A stretch of DNA of 64,000 nt, from assembly GCA_007745635.1 (NCBI GenBank), contig CP036272.1, forward strand, positions 6,337,697-6,401,696, given 5' to 3'. The notes under the pieces were generated by a model, which was not told where the DNA came from, searched no databases, and was given only the letters and a program-made list of their open reading frames with translations. Shown here in pieces: positions 44,988 to 54,700 of the stretch. The stretch is from Stieleria bergensis (GTDB taxonomy: Bacteria; Planctomycetota; Planctomycetia; Pirellulales; Pirellulaceae). The number at the start of each line of letters is the position of its first letter. Within the stretch, counting starts at the first letter, position 1. The translations under genes and the position numbers were made by a program.

Positions 44988-47450
44988 ATGCACCGTGCCC
45001 ACACGCCACAATCGAAGATCACCGCAGCGTTGTTTTGTGCTCTGGCCTGGCTGATGAGCCCAGTCGCAGCGCAAGAGCGTTTGGTGGATCACTTCCCCAA
45101 AGCCAAGCAATCGGGCTGCATGGCCTGCCATGGAGAAATTGAACCGATTCGCGAAATCGGTTCCGAGATGCTCAACCAGATCATGGCCCAAGGCGAAGCC
45201 GCAGGCGACCCGGCTGGCTGCATCATCTGTCATAACGGCGACGCAACGGAGACGAAAGACAAAGCCATTGCCCACGGCGGAGAGGACTTCTATCCAGATC
45301 CTGGCAGCCCCTGGGTGAATGCGCAAACCTGTGGACGCTGTCACGAAGAACAAGTCCGCGTGCAGTGGCAAAGCCTGATGATGACCGAAGCAGGGAAGAT
45401 CCAAGGCACCTGTTGGTCCTTTGGTGCCTTAACAGGTTACGAGCATAAGTACGCCAACTATGCCGTTGAAAACCCCAAGGACCCCAAAGCAAGATTGGGG
45501 ACAGACGCCTATCGCCAGTACATGCAGCGTCTGACAGAGCTTGAGCCCAACGTCTTTGTTGAAAGGCATGAACCGCTGCCCGAAGCACTGGGCTTCGATG
45601 AACTGGATCAGCTGAAAGACGATCCCAGCTTGGCTGCATTCACTTACATTCGCCAAGAATGCAATCGCTGTCACCACGCGGTCAAAGGCCGATCCCGACG
45701 CGGTGACTTTCGCGGCATGGGTTGCTCGTCTTGCCACATTCCCTACAGCAATGAAGGTTTCTATGAAGGCCGCGACACCTCGATCCCAAAAGACGAAACC
45801 GCACACCCGCTGACTCACCAAATCCAAGGGACTCGGGAAGCCAAGGTCACGGTGCATGGAATCAGCTACCATGGCTTGCCAGCGGAAACCTGCACCACCT
45901 GCCACAACCGGGGCAAACGCATCGGGGTCTCATTTCAAGGCTTGATGGAAACGCCGTACCCTTCGCCGTTGACCGCCGAAGCAAAGGAACAGCCGGATCT
46001 TCATAGCAAGCATTACATCGCGATGGAACAGGACATCCATTATCAGAAAGGGATGAAGTGTCAGGACTGCCATACGTCGACAGATGTTCACGGCGATGGG
46101 TTCTTGGCCGCTTCAAATTTGGCGGCGGTGCAAATTGAATGTTCCGATTGCCATGGAACTCCCGATCGCTTTCCGTGGGAATTGCCGTTGGGATACATGG
46201 ACGAATTCGCAATGACGCCTGCCGATGGCCAGGCACGTGGAATCACGGACAAACAGCTGCCACACACCTGGGCTGGCTATGCACATGAAAAGAAAGACGG
46301 CTTCCTGCTCACCGCGCGCGGCAATCCTTACGAGAACGTCGTCCGCGACGGCGATGAAGTGATTGTCTACACCGCCGAAGGCAAAGACCTTCGGCTCAAG
46401 CCGCTGAAAAAGCTGGTCGAAGAAAAAGCGATCAGCACGCGAGGCTTGGTCGCGATGCAAGGCGTCTCCAAACACTTGGATCGAATGGAATGTTACACCT
46501 GCCATGCCAGCTGGACGCCACAGTGCTATGGCTGTCACGTGAAAGTTGACTACAGCCAAAAGGATCAATGCCCAGAGTGCAATGAATCGGCAACAGGGTT
46601 TGATTGGGTCGCCGCCGGCAGAAAGCATGCTGACCCCGAGCACCGAACCAACGATGGCGAAGCAGGCTTTGACACGATCATTCCAGGCAAAGTGAGCGAA
46701 CAGCGAAGCTATCTGCGCTGGGAAGATCCGATCATGGGAATCAACGGCGAAGGCCGTGTGACGCCTCTGGCACCAGGCTGCCAACCATCAGTCACCATCA
46801 TTGGTCCTGATGGGAAACCAATTCTGACCAACCATATTTTCAGGACGCCCGCGGGGATGGAAGGCAGTGGCGACGAGGGGCAGCTCGCGATCGACATGAG
46901 CCCCACGCAACCGCACACGATGACCAAGAACGCGCGGACCTGTGAATCCTGTCACGCGTCGGACAAGGCTTTGGGTTTGGGCATCGGTGGACCACGACCA
47001 TGGAACGAAAAGCACTTTGTCGACTTGCAAACCACCGACGGAACGGTGCTGTCAAAACGAGCCCAACCTCAAATGGAATCCATTCCCAATCTCGACCATG
47101 ACTGGTCGCAAATTGTTGATCGAGACGGCAATCAAGTTGCCACGGTAGGCCATCACTGGAAACTCTCCCGAGCCTTCAACCGCGAAGAGTTGCAACACAT
47201 GACCCGTGACGGAACCTGTGTTGCCTGCCATAAAGAGATTCCTGAAAACTCAATGGCTGTTAGCTTACTTCATCACGTCGCCAAGTTCAGTGGGCAGTTG
47301 CCCAAGACCAACGACCAACACTTCAGCTTGGTCAACAAGATTGTCCTGAGCTCCGCCTGGGCTCAAGTCATGGGAGTCGTGGTTCTGTTTGGTGGCCTGA
47401 CCTTGGGCGCATTCCTGTGGCGCAGAAAACGCCGTCTGAAGACGTTATAG
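44988..47450 (+). CDS. Twelve-heme c-type cytochrome, membrane-anchored
   Basis: 820 residues with signal peptide (ALFCALAWLMSPVAAQ), twelve CxxCH heme sites from CMACH (C44) to CVACH (C744), and a C-terminal membrane segment about 785-806 followed by RRKRRLKTL, which places the heme domain in the periplasm. A thirteenth site reads CPECN (C528), where the axial His is replaced by Asn. Spacing of heme sites is irregular and includes pairs such as CYTCH/CYGCH. The family is not one I can name with certainty; it resembles multiheme oxidoreductases of nitrogen or sulfur metabolism or an electron-transfer conduit. No partner quinol oxidase gene is adjacent. Confidence 0.92.
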   Translation: MHRAHTPQSKITAALFCALAWLMSPVAAQERLVDHFPKAKQSGCMACHGEIEPIREIGSEMLNQIMAQGEAAGDPAGCIICHNGDATETKDKAIAHGGEDFYPDPGSPWVNAQTCGRCHEEQVRVQWQSLMMTEAGKIQGTCWSFGALTGYEHKYANYAVENPKDPKARLGTDAYRQYMQRLTELEPNVFVERHEPLPEALGFDELDQLKDDPSLAAFTYIRQECNRCHHAVKGRSRRGDFRGMGCSSCHIPYSNEGFYEGRDTSIPKDETAHPLTHQIQGTREAKVTVHGISYHGLPAETCTTCHNRGKRIGVSFQGLMETPYPSPLTAEAKEQPDLHSKHYIAMEQDIHYQKGMKCQDCHTSTDVHGDGFLAASNLAAVQIECSDCHGTPDRFPWELPLGYMDEFAMTPADGQARGITDKQLPHTWAGYAHEKKDGFLLTARGNPYENVVRDGDEVIVYTAEGKDLRLKPLKKLVEEKAISTRGLVAMQGVSKHLDRMECYTCHASWTPQCYGCHVKVDYSQKDQCPECNESATGFDWVAAGRKHADPEHRTNDGEAGFDTIIPGKVSEQRSYLRWEDPIMGINGEGRVTPLAPGCQPSVTIIGPDGKPILTNHIFRTPAGMEGSGDEGQLAIDMSPTQPHTMTKNARTCESCHASDKALGLGIGGPRPWNEKHFVDLQTTDGTVLSKRAQPQMESIPNLDHDWSQIVDRDGNQVATVGHHWKLSRAFNREELQHMTRDGTCVACHKEIPENSMAVSLLHHVAKFSGQLPKTNDQHFSLVNKIVLSSAWAQVMGVVVLFGGLTLGAFLWRRKRRLKTL

Positions 47451-47457
47451 ATTCAGC

Positions 47458-47479
47458 GAGCGAGAACCGCGACTCGCTC
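47458..47479. terminator. Hairpin between convergent genes
   Basis: A 7-bp stem gagcgag/ctcgctc with an eight-base loop, between the stops of the 12-heme cytochrome and the propeller gene. Lacks a T tract. Confidence 0.35.
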
Positions 47480-47521
47480 ACTGGCGTTTCAAGCTTGAAT
47501 GATCGAGGCTCGCGGCAAGCT

Positions 47522-48847
47522 CTATTTGCCAATCGCATACAGCTTATCGCCGCGACGAAGGATCAACCGATCGCCTGCGATGGCTGCGGCGTACAAGACG
47601 TTTCCGCCACCGAATCCTGGCGTTTTTGCCCCGGGGCCTGTGGCATCCCAACACCGGTTACTGGCGATCTGCTTGCCGTCGGCCAACGAGACCACGGAGG
47701 TTGTCCCCTTATAGCCGAAGAGATAAAGTTTGTCCCCGCTAACGATTGGGGTCGCCCAAATCCCACCGGCATCAATCCGACCGGTGGAAACCTTTTCGCC
47801 GGTTTCTAAATCCAGGCGATACAGCACACCGGCGCGGCTAACGATCGCTGCTGTCTCCCCCGCCACGACAGGACTCCCAAAGGTTGAAGTTGCCTTGACT
47901 GCCTGCCACTTGTAGTCGGCGACGAATGAACCATCATCCTGCTTGGTGATCTGCACCAAGCCATTGGATTCCGCTGCAGCACCAGCCACTGCAGCACCAC
48001 GACCATCCGAGGCGCCAATCAAGAACTGTCCCTTGCCGACAGGCATCGGCGTGCACGAAGAGTTGTTGGCAATCTTGTCAAACTCCCAAAGCCGTTGACC
48101 GCTGACTGGATCCAGACCCACGATTTTGCCACTGGCGCTGCAAACCAGATGAGCACCTTCACCGACCGGCACCAGACGAGGCGATGACCAAGAGGCTGCC
48201 CCAACACCGGCCGAACGCCAGATCTGTTCGCCGGTTTCAGGATTGACGGCTAGCACATAAGGATCCTGGCTTCGCTCAACCCAAACGAAAATCCGCTCCG
48301 CATCTTGCTCAAGCGACGCAGCCAATCCATGACGCGCTTCGATTTGGCCGTGCTTGGCGACTAAATCTTGCTCCCACGAGACATTGCCGTCGCCATCGAC
48401 TGCCAGCAACAAGCCTCCTTCGAAGAAGGCTGCAAACCCCGCCTTGGTTGCGATCGCCGAGGGAGCCGCTCGACTAACCATGGGTGTGTTCTTGTACGGC
48501 GAGGGATTCTCCCGCGTGACTTCCCAGGCCTTCTTCCCTGACTGGACGTCGTAAGCGGAGACATGATACTGATCCTTGTTGTCACCACTGGTCGAGGTGA
48601 CAACGATCAAGCCATGAGCAATCACGGGCGTCGATTGACCGTAACCCGTGATGTCTGCTGTCCAGGCGATATTCTCTTCCGGTGACCATTCGACCGGCAG
48701 TTCTGATTCCGCTGAGTATGGCTGACCGCCGTTCTGAAACTTGCCCCAAACCACCGACTGCCCGGCAGCAAACTGCCCCTGGGTGACGGCCAGAGTCGCC
48801 ACAGCGACGGTGAGGGCAAAGCGTCGATAAAGTGAACAAAAGACCAT
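47522..48847 (-). CDS. PQQ-type beta-propeller exported protein (second copy)
   Basis: 441 residues from ATG 48847, which opens a signal peptide (MVFCSLYRRFALTVAVATLAV); a TTG at 48871 would add eight residues. Blades include VSAYDVQSGKKAWEVTREN, GLDPVSGQRLWEFDKIANN and YRLDLETGEKVSTGRIDAG. The protein is more distant from the 43109-44653 copy than a recent duplicate would be. It is convergent with the multiheme gene. Likely an exported PQQ/BamB-like propeller, function unknown. Confidence 0.9.
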   Translation of the reverse strand: MVFCSLYRRFALTVAVATLAVTQGQFAAGQSVVWGKFQNGGQPYSAESELPVEWSPEENIAWTADITGYGQSTPVIAHGLIVVTSTSGDNKDQYHVSAYDVQSGKKAWEVTRENPSPYKNTPMVSRAAPSAIATKAGFAAFFEGGLLLAVDGDGNVSWEQDLVAKHGQIEARHGLAASLEQDAERIFVWVERSQDPYVLAVNPETGEQIWRSAGVGAASWSSPRLVPVGEGAHLVCSASGKIVGLDPVSGQRLWEFDKIANNSSCTPMPVGKGQFLIGASDGRGAAVAGAAAESNGLVQITKQDDGSFVADYKWQAVKATSTFGSPVVAGETAAIVSRAGVLYRLDLETGEKVSTGRIDAGGIWATPIVSGDKLYLFGYKGTTSVVSLADGKQIASNRCWDATGPGAKTPGFGGGNVLYAAAIAGDRLILRRGDKLYAIGK

Positions 48848-49006
48848 CGGTGGTAACCCTGGTATGAGCAAAGGAAAGAAGTGTTCTACATCACATTAGA
48901 AAGTAGGCCACTGTTGATCGCAAGCATTGCCATCTGCGGCCCAGTCTCGCAGCCTTGGCGTTAGACGCCGGTCCGTTGCCCGCATCGTTTCCACCGCAAC
49001 CCACAG

Positions 49007-49987
49007 CTAGCGTTTTGTGACTGCCTGCTGGAACACTTCCAACGACTGCTTGATCGCAGCCTGCAGATCGGTGAGCGGGGCCTTGGGAAACGCTTGGCAA
49101 AAAGGAGCTTCATCCAGATCACAGATGAAAGGCACCTCTTGCGTGCCGATGGTGATTTGATGCTCAATCCCTAACTCGGCAACCGCCAAGCTTAACGCAT
49201 CGACAAACTGCTGAGTGTTGACGCTGTGCCCGCGCAAGGTGAATGCATCGTAACCAGAAAATGGTGCGACCAGCGTTTGCGCCACTGCGGCGCCAACATC
49301 CGGCGCGTACAAATAATCTTGGCGACTGCGATAAGGGATCTGATAGGGCAGCCCCTTGGCGACATGCTTCAGCGCGGTGGTGGGCGTGGCTGTCAGTCCA
49401 GCATCACGCCCGGGTCCAAACAACGCGCCCGGCCGGACACTGATCGTGGGCACACCGGTCTCCTCGGCAAACAGACGGCTAATCACTTCACCAGCCAATT
49501 TCCAGGCACCGTAAACGTTGACCGGCTGCGGCACAGCAGAAACCGGGACAACCCCTGTCGGGTAACTCGCCCGCGGTCCATAAACAGCCACACTACTGGC
49601 GAAGACATAGCGTTGGAGGGGCAAACCACTCGCCTTCATGGCTTCGATCAAATTCTGCGTGCCACCCAAATTGATCTGCATGCCCAAGTCACGATGCTGA
49701 TTGCAATCCGGGGTTTGCAATCCGGCGAGATGGGCAACATGAGTGATCTTGTGATCATTCAGGAGTTGCTGCAATTCGGCTTGCTCACGCACATCAACGG
49801 CAACGCAGCGAAGGCGGGATCGATCGACATCGGCAAACACACTGGCGGTGCGGCTCTGACTGACTTGGCGGCTACAAACGGTGACATGGCTATCCGTATG
49901 GCGCAGCAACCACTTGGTGGTCTCAGCACCGATACATCCATAACCACCGGTGATTAAGATCGAAGCGACAGCGTTGTGATCAGTCAT
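49007..49987 (-). CDS. NAD-dependent epimerase/dehydratase (extended SDR)
   Basis: 326 residues. The N-terminus ILITGGYGCIGAETTKWLL has the GxxGxxG nucleotide-binding motif, and VYGAWKLAGE supplies the catalytic YxxxK; the Ser/Thr triad partner lies in RYVFASSVAVYG. The family includes UDP-sugar epimerases and dehydratases; the substrate cannot be assigned. It overlaps the DUF6653 gene by eight bases at its start (49980-49987), which suggests co-transcription. Cytoplasmic. Confidence 0.9.
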   Translation of the reverse strand: MTDHNAVASILITGGYGCIGAETTKWLLRHTDSHVTVCSRQVSQSRTASVFADVDRSRLRCVAVDVREQAELQQLLNDHKITHVAHLAGLQTPDCNQHRDLGMQINLGGTQNLIEAMKASGLPLQRYVFASSVAVYGPRASYPTGVVPVSAVPQPVNVYGAWKLAGEVISRLFAEETGVPTISVRPGALFGPGRDAGLTATPTTALKHVAKGLPYQIPYRSRQDYLYAPDVGAAVAQTLVAPFSGYDAFTLRGHSVNTQQFVDALSLAVAELGIEHQITIGTQEVPFICDLDEAPFCQAFPKAPLTDLQAAIKQSLEVFQQAVTKR

Positions 49988-50489
49988 GCGTTATTGAGGG
50001 TTCTAAACGTTCAACTGGAGAGTCACGTTCAATCCAGACCATCCGATCAAGAAACCACAGTTTCCCTAGCATCGAAGCGGTCAGGCCAGCCAGCGTCGCA
50101 GTCAAGTCAAAGGTACACAGGCCGACCAGCCACACCAAACCACCGAGTGATGCGATCCAGGTCGTGGCTCGAATCACAGGTCGATGGTGATCGGCGATCG
50201 TACCGGGCAAGTCTGCCAGCCAAACACGTTCACCCAACACGCCGCGCGACATCCAGTTATCAAGCGAAGCGGGCGGAGGAAACAGGCGTGGATTGATCCA
50301 GACCCAAACAATGGTAAGCAATGACGGGACCAAGCACCACCAGCCAATCCAATCGCGACTCCAAACAGCGATGGAGAACAGTGGCATCGAAAGCACGCGC
50401 GTCCAGCCGCTCCAAGGGTTGGCATGCCGTTGCCAAGTGCGATCATCCATCGCCATCAGACGCTCGGTGGCTTTCGCAAGTTGATTCAT
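49980..50489 (-). CDS. DUF6653-like membrane protein
   Basis: 169 residues from ATG 50489 (an upstream start at 50537 adds 16 residues). It has the family opening TWQRHANPWSGWTRVLS and a WWCLVPSLLTIVWVWINPRLFPPP segment, with two pairs of membrane segments, the second around IASLGGLVWLVGLCTFDLT. The RHANPWSGWTR and INPRLF stretches are what identify the DUF6653 family. Function unknown. It runs directly into the epimerase gene with an eight-base overlap, which implies linked expression. Confidence 0.8.
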   Translation of the reverse strand: MNQLAKATERLMAMDDRTWQRHANPWSGWTRVLSMPLFSIAVWSRDWIGWWCLVPSLLTIVWVWINPRLFPPPASLDNWMSRGVLGERVWLADLPGTIADHHRPVIRATTWIASLGGLVWLVGLCTFDLTATLAGLTASMLGKLWFLDRMVWIERDSPVERLEPSITHD

Positions 50490-50796
50490 GGCACGAGGGT
50501 CTTTCGTAAGGAAAGCTTGGCAATTGCATCCAAGCAAATCGGCAAAGCAGCCAGCGTGAGAGCCTGTTCACAGGAGCGTGACGCTCGTTTCAGCGATCTG
50601 CGGATCACCTCAATCTGTGATCCAGCTTAGAGATTGCCGTCTAGAATAGCCATCTGCTCCTATTATTTCTTTTTCTTCCTAAGAAAGCGTTCTCTGGCGA
50701 GTCATCTAGTTACCGGGCAAGGTTTCCACGGAAATCTCCCCCTGGCTGACCTTCCCATCAAGTGACTCCCACCAGCGATTTTTAGCACCCGAGTGC
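50490..50796. other. Divergent intergenic region before the sigma factor gene
   Basis: About 300 bases between the DUF6653 gene and the sigma gene at 50797. A/T-rich near 50635-50690, with TAGAAT and a TATTAT stretch, but no confident -35/-10 pair. This region should hold the promoter of the sigma/vWA/giant-protein set. Confidence 0.45.
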
Positions 50797-51645
50797 ATGT
50801 TGACACCTTCGATCCCCCTCGAGCCGAGCACTGCGGAACCGAATGCCGGTGAGCCCAGCTCCATCGAAGCCAGCGGCCCCGCTGGCCAGCGGGATCTGTG
50901 CCTGCGCCAGCTCTTTGAATCGCTAGAAACGCCCTTGCTGCGGTATGCATTTTCAATGCTGCGCCGACGCGAAGTGGCCGAGGAGATTGTGCAGGAAGTG
51001 TTTATGAAACTGCACGTCCACTGGCAAACGGTGGAAAACCCGCAGGCCTGGCTGTATCGCAGCGTCCGCAACGGCGTGCTGGGTTACTTAAGAAAAAACA
51101 AAGCTGAACTACCACCAGGTTCAGCAGCCCAACGACTACTTGAACAATTTGCCAGCGATGGCACAACGGCCACGGGCAGCTTCACACAAAGCCGCCCCAG
51201 CAATCACGAACACCGCTCCAATCACTCCGCCCGTGGTGAAAAAGCTGAGGGCCAGGAAACAGAGCGTGGCACCGCGTCCGGTGAAAGTCACCAGGGGAAT
51301 GAAACCATGAGCCATCCCTCAGTTGCCAGGGACGCCGCTGCCAAAAGCTCGGCCAGCAGAACGTCATCACCGGTCGCGGTACTGGCAATGGCCTCGCTGC
51401 AACCTCAGCAATGCCCTCAGGCGATCAGTCAGCGGATCGAAGCCTGTGAATTGCTGCGGGAAGCGATCGATCAACTGGAAGCAAAAGACCAGGAGATCGT
51501 TCGGCTGAAATACTTCGAGGGCATGAAGTATCGCGAAATCAGTGAACGAACTGGTCTTAGCATTGGCAATGTCGGCTATCGCCTGCACAACATCCTAACC
51601 TCCCTGGCCAATCGATTACGCCCCTTGGGCATCGACGGCGCCTAA
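50797..51645 (+). CDS. ECF-type sigma factor with long disordered linker
   Basis: 282 residues, about 90 longer than a usual ECF sigma factor. Region 2 lies about 35-105 with EVAEEIVQEVFMKLHVHW and NPQAWLYRSVRNGVLGYLR. Region 4 lies about 215-275 with LEAKDQEIVRLKYFEGMKY and a helix-turn-helix around REISERTGLSIGNVGYRL. Between them, residues 106-208 are Ser/Thr/Glu/Gly-rich and low in order, with no similarity to a known domain. It begins the set followed by the vWA protein 70 bases downstream and the giant protein. Targets unknown; autoregulation of the set is likely by analogy. Confidence 0.92.
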   Translation: MLTPSIPLEPSTAEPNAGEPSSIEASGPAGQRDLCLRQLFESLETPLLRYAFSMLRRREVAEEIVQEVFMKLHVHWQTVENPQAWLYRSVRNGVLGYLRKNKAELPPGSAAQRLLEQFASDGTTATGSFTQSRPSNHEHRSNHSARGEKAEGQETERGTASGESHQGNETMSHPSVARDAAAKSSASRTSSPVAVLAMASLQPQQCPQAISQRIEACELLREAIDQLEAKDQEIVRLKYFEGMKYREISERTGLSIGNVGYRLHNILTSLANRLRPLGIDGA

Positions 51646-51715
51646 CCTGACCTCCGCCCCCTTTTCTCAGAATCAAACGCAACTTCCTGCCAAAACGTCT
51701 TTTGACGATCGTCCG

Positions 51716-54700
51716 ATGAGCCAAGAAAACGAACCTACGATCGACCTGGAGCTACAAACCCGCATCATTGCCATGGTGCTCGGTGAAGCCTCGGACATGG
51801 AATGCGAGCAACTGCAAGGTTTGATCGAGCAGCGTGAAGAACTGGCTGTGTTTGTCAAGGAAATCACGGAAGTTGATGACTTGATGCGCGAAGTGGTCGC
51901 CTTGCAAGCCGACCCACCCGGAACATCAGAGTCCTCCGCAAGCGAACCAGCGACGGACACGTTTGCCGAACTAGCGGATTGGGATGCAGGTCAGTGGAAA
52001 CTGTCCAGTGACCGGCGGCAGAACGTGCTGGCGGCAATCGAGTCTGCACCGAAAGGAATCGCAGCGGCGACACAATCCACAGCTTCCGGTGATCTTCAGT
52101 CCGCTGCCCAAGACGCGCTGCCTGTGTGGCAAAACAAACGCAACTTGCTCCGCTGGATCTCGATCGCCGCCTCCGTGCTGGCGCTCGCCAGTGTAAGCGT
52201 TTTCATGTTGCTGCCAAGTTACCGTCAATTTGCAGCATTCGCTCCGACTGATAGCAGGCGATACCGCAGCGTCACGATGGCCAATGATGCGCAAGCGCTC
52301 GTTGAAGACAACGCGATAGCAGCCAAGGCATTCCTTTACGACATCGAAGAAGCTCCCGCGACTGCGATCGATGGTGCGTTAGCCGAGCCTCAACTGTATT
52401 ACAAAAGTACCACAGAGGGCGACAAACGCGGTGCGATCATTGATTCTTTGCATGATCAACGATTTGCTGAGCAAGCCGAATCGGTGCAAATCGAATCGGC
52501 TCGGGGCTCCCTTGACGACAGTTTCAGCATGGGATCGGACAAGTTCATTGCACCCCAATCGCCAGCCCGTCAGTCCGCTGACTCTGACTGGAAAACCGGC
52601 ACCAAGATCGTCGACTTAGAGTCACGACTGTCCCTGTTGAACAAGTCCGCGGAGACGGAATCCCGATCACGCTATCGAGAAAGTGATGGAGACCAACCAG
52701 TGCGTGGTCAATGGCGACGCGAACGATTCGGAGAAGCGTTTGGAGAACCCAGCAGTGGCGATGGCGGACAGCCTTCGGGTCCGATCACCAAGAAGCCTCA
52801 AGAAGCGTTGCCTGCAACGACTCCTTCTTCCGGCCCCGTTTCGAACTTTTTTTCTAGAGCCACCACCGAAGGCAAGGCAACGCTGCCAACGCCCGATTAC
52901 TTGGCAGACGATGTGAAAGACCTGCCAGCTGGACCGCAGATGAAACTGGCCCCCGAGGCCACCGCAAGGGTTGCCCAGAAAGCGGAGCATTTGCAACGCC
53001 AAAGCCAGCAACAAGCTCAACAGGGCCAAGCCACTGGATTGATGAGCCGCCCCGGACTCGGCGTCAACGGACCTGGAACCAACGATCTGAGTGGCAATCA
53101 AGCGGGTGGATTCGGTTCAGTTCCCGGCAGACTGGGGATCAACGATCGAGCGTCTCGCAGTCTGGAACTGAGCGACGAAACAACCAGAATGCCTGTTGAT
53201 CTCGCTGCTCCCACCGGCAAAACAAAACGAAAGGGAGGCGCGGACCGCTTGCTTGGAGACGTCGACAATAATGGAGACGGAATCATGAATGCGGAATGGA
53301 TGAGCAAGCATGCCGGCAACGAATCCAGTTTCGGGGTCAATGGTGCCACTGGGGGCGTTTGGATGGATTCGGGAATTCAATCAAGCCAGCCGAACCAAGG
53401 ATTGCGTTTTGCCCAACCAACGGATGGATACGCTGGCCTTGGTGGGATGGATCTTGACGGCATAGCCGAGGGTGGTGGCAATGGGGGTGGAATCGGAGGC
53501 GGCCAGCCAGGCGCGCCGCCTCTCGTTGCTGGATTTGCACCTGGCAACGACGGCCCCATGGGTGGCAGCGGTGGAGCAAACTCAAGCGGCGCCAACCGCA
53601 ACGCAATCATCAGCAATGGATTCACTGGCAGTGGATTTGGCGGCGGCGGGTTTGGTGGTGGTGGCGGCGGAATGGGTGGCGGCGGCGGTGCCGTCGAGCT
53701 AAACGCTCGCGTGTCGAACGCCGACATGAGTTTGTCCCTGGACGCCTTGGGCGCAGTCGCAAACCAGCCCATCACCGGCACTGCAACCAATGGTCGAGTT
53801 TCTGGTCGTGACTCCCAGTCCGCCACCCAAGCCCAGTCCGTTGATGCCACCGAAGCCCAGTCCGCCACCGAAGCCCAGTCCGCCACCGAAGCCCTGATCG
53901 TTGGGGGCATCGTTGTGGATTCCAATGGACACCAGCCGCCTAGCTCAGCCAGTGGTGGTGAAAAGAACAGCGACTCAATGCAACTCATTGATCGCGATCG
54001 CTTACTTGCGGTCGTCGCTGGCACACCACCGGTCCCCACACAACCTTCGAATGCAGCAGCACCCGTTGATGCTCCGGCTACTACCGACCTGTTTGCCATG
54101 GGATTACGTGAAGTCGAGCGATCAGCCAGTGAGTTTTCCAGCGCCGCCCAAGCCGCCAAGGAACCAGCTGCTGCTGAAGTCAGAGAACTCGAAGAGACGC
54201 TGAAAAGCCAAGAAGCGGTTCGCGGCATCATTCGCGATCAGAGATCAGCGCTTCGATCAAAGACTGCCACCGACAACGCGGAAAAGATGTTGGAACAGTT
54301 CAAGGAAGCTGATGAATCCAGAATCGTTGAATTCGAAACCGAATCGCTTAGCGGTGAGCTGGACAAGTTGAGCTCATTGAGCGAAAGCAAGCAACCCAAC
54401 GAGACGCGTTACCAAAACAGTCACTGGGGCGGGGTTGCCGGCCGAGGCGTTGCCCTGCCGCAACCTGCCAAACCTGAGTCAGGCAAAAAAAACGCACGAG
54501 GCGGAAACCAACAACGATGGGATTTCAATCACGAAGCAGGTGATTCCCTTGACGCAGGACAAGCTGGTGAAGACTCCAGTCGCGACTTCTATTCCTACGC
54601 CGAAAAGGGCAACCGCAATGGCCAATCGATGCTAGAAGGCGAAATCGCCGAGGGAATCATCCTGAGCGTCCCACTGGAACGACGACTCAAGATGCTTGAC

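Noticed and set aside
53377-54231. 284-codon open frame antisense to the vWA gene.
   Set aside because: Pro/Ser-rich shadow of the Gly-rich coding region; the plus-strand frame carries the recognised domains.
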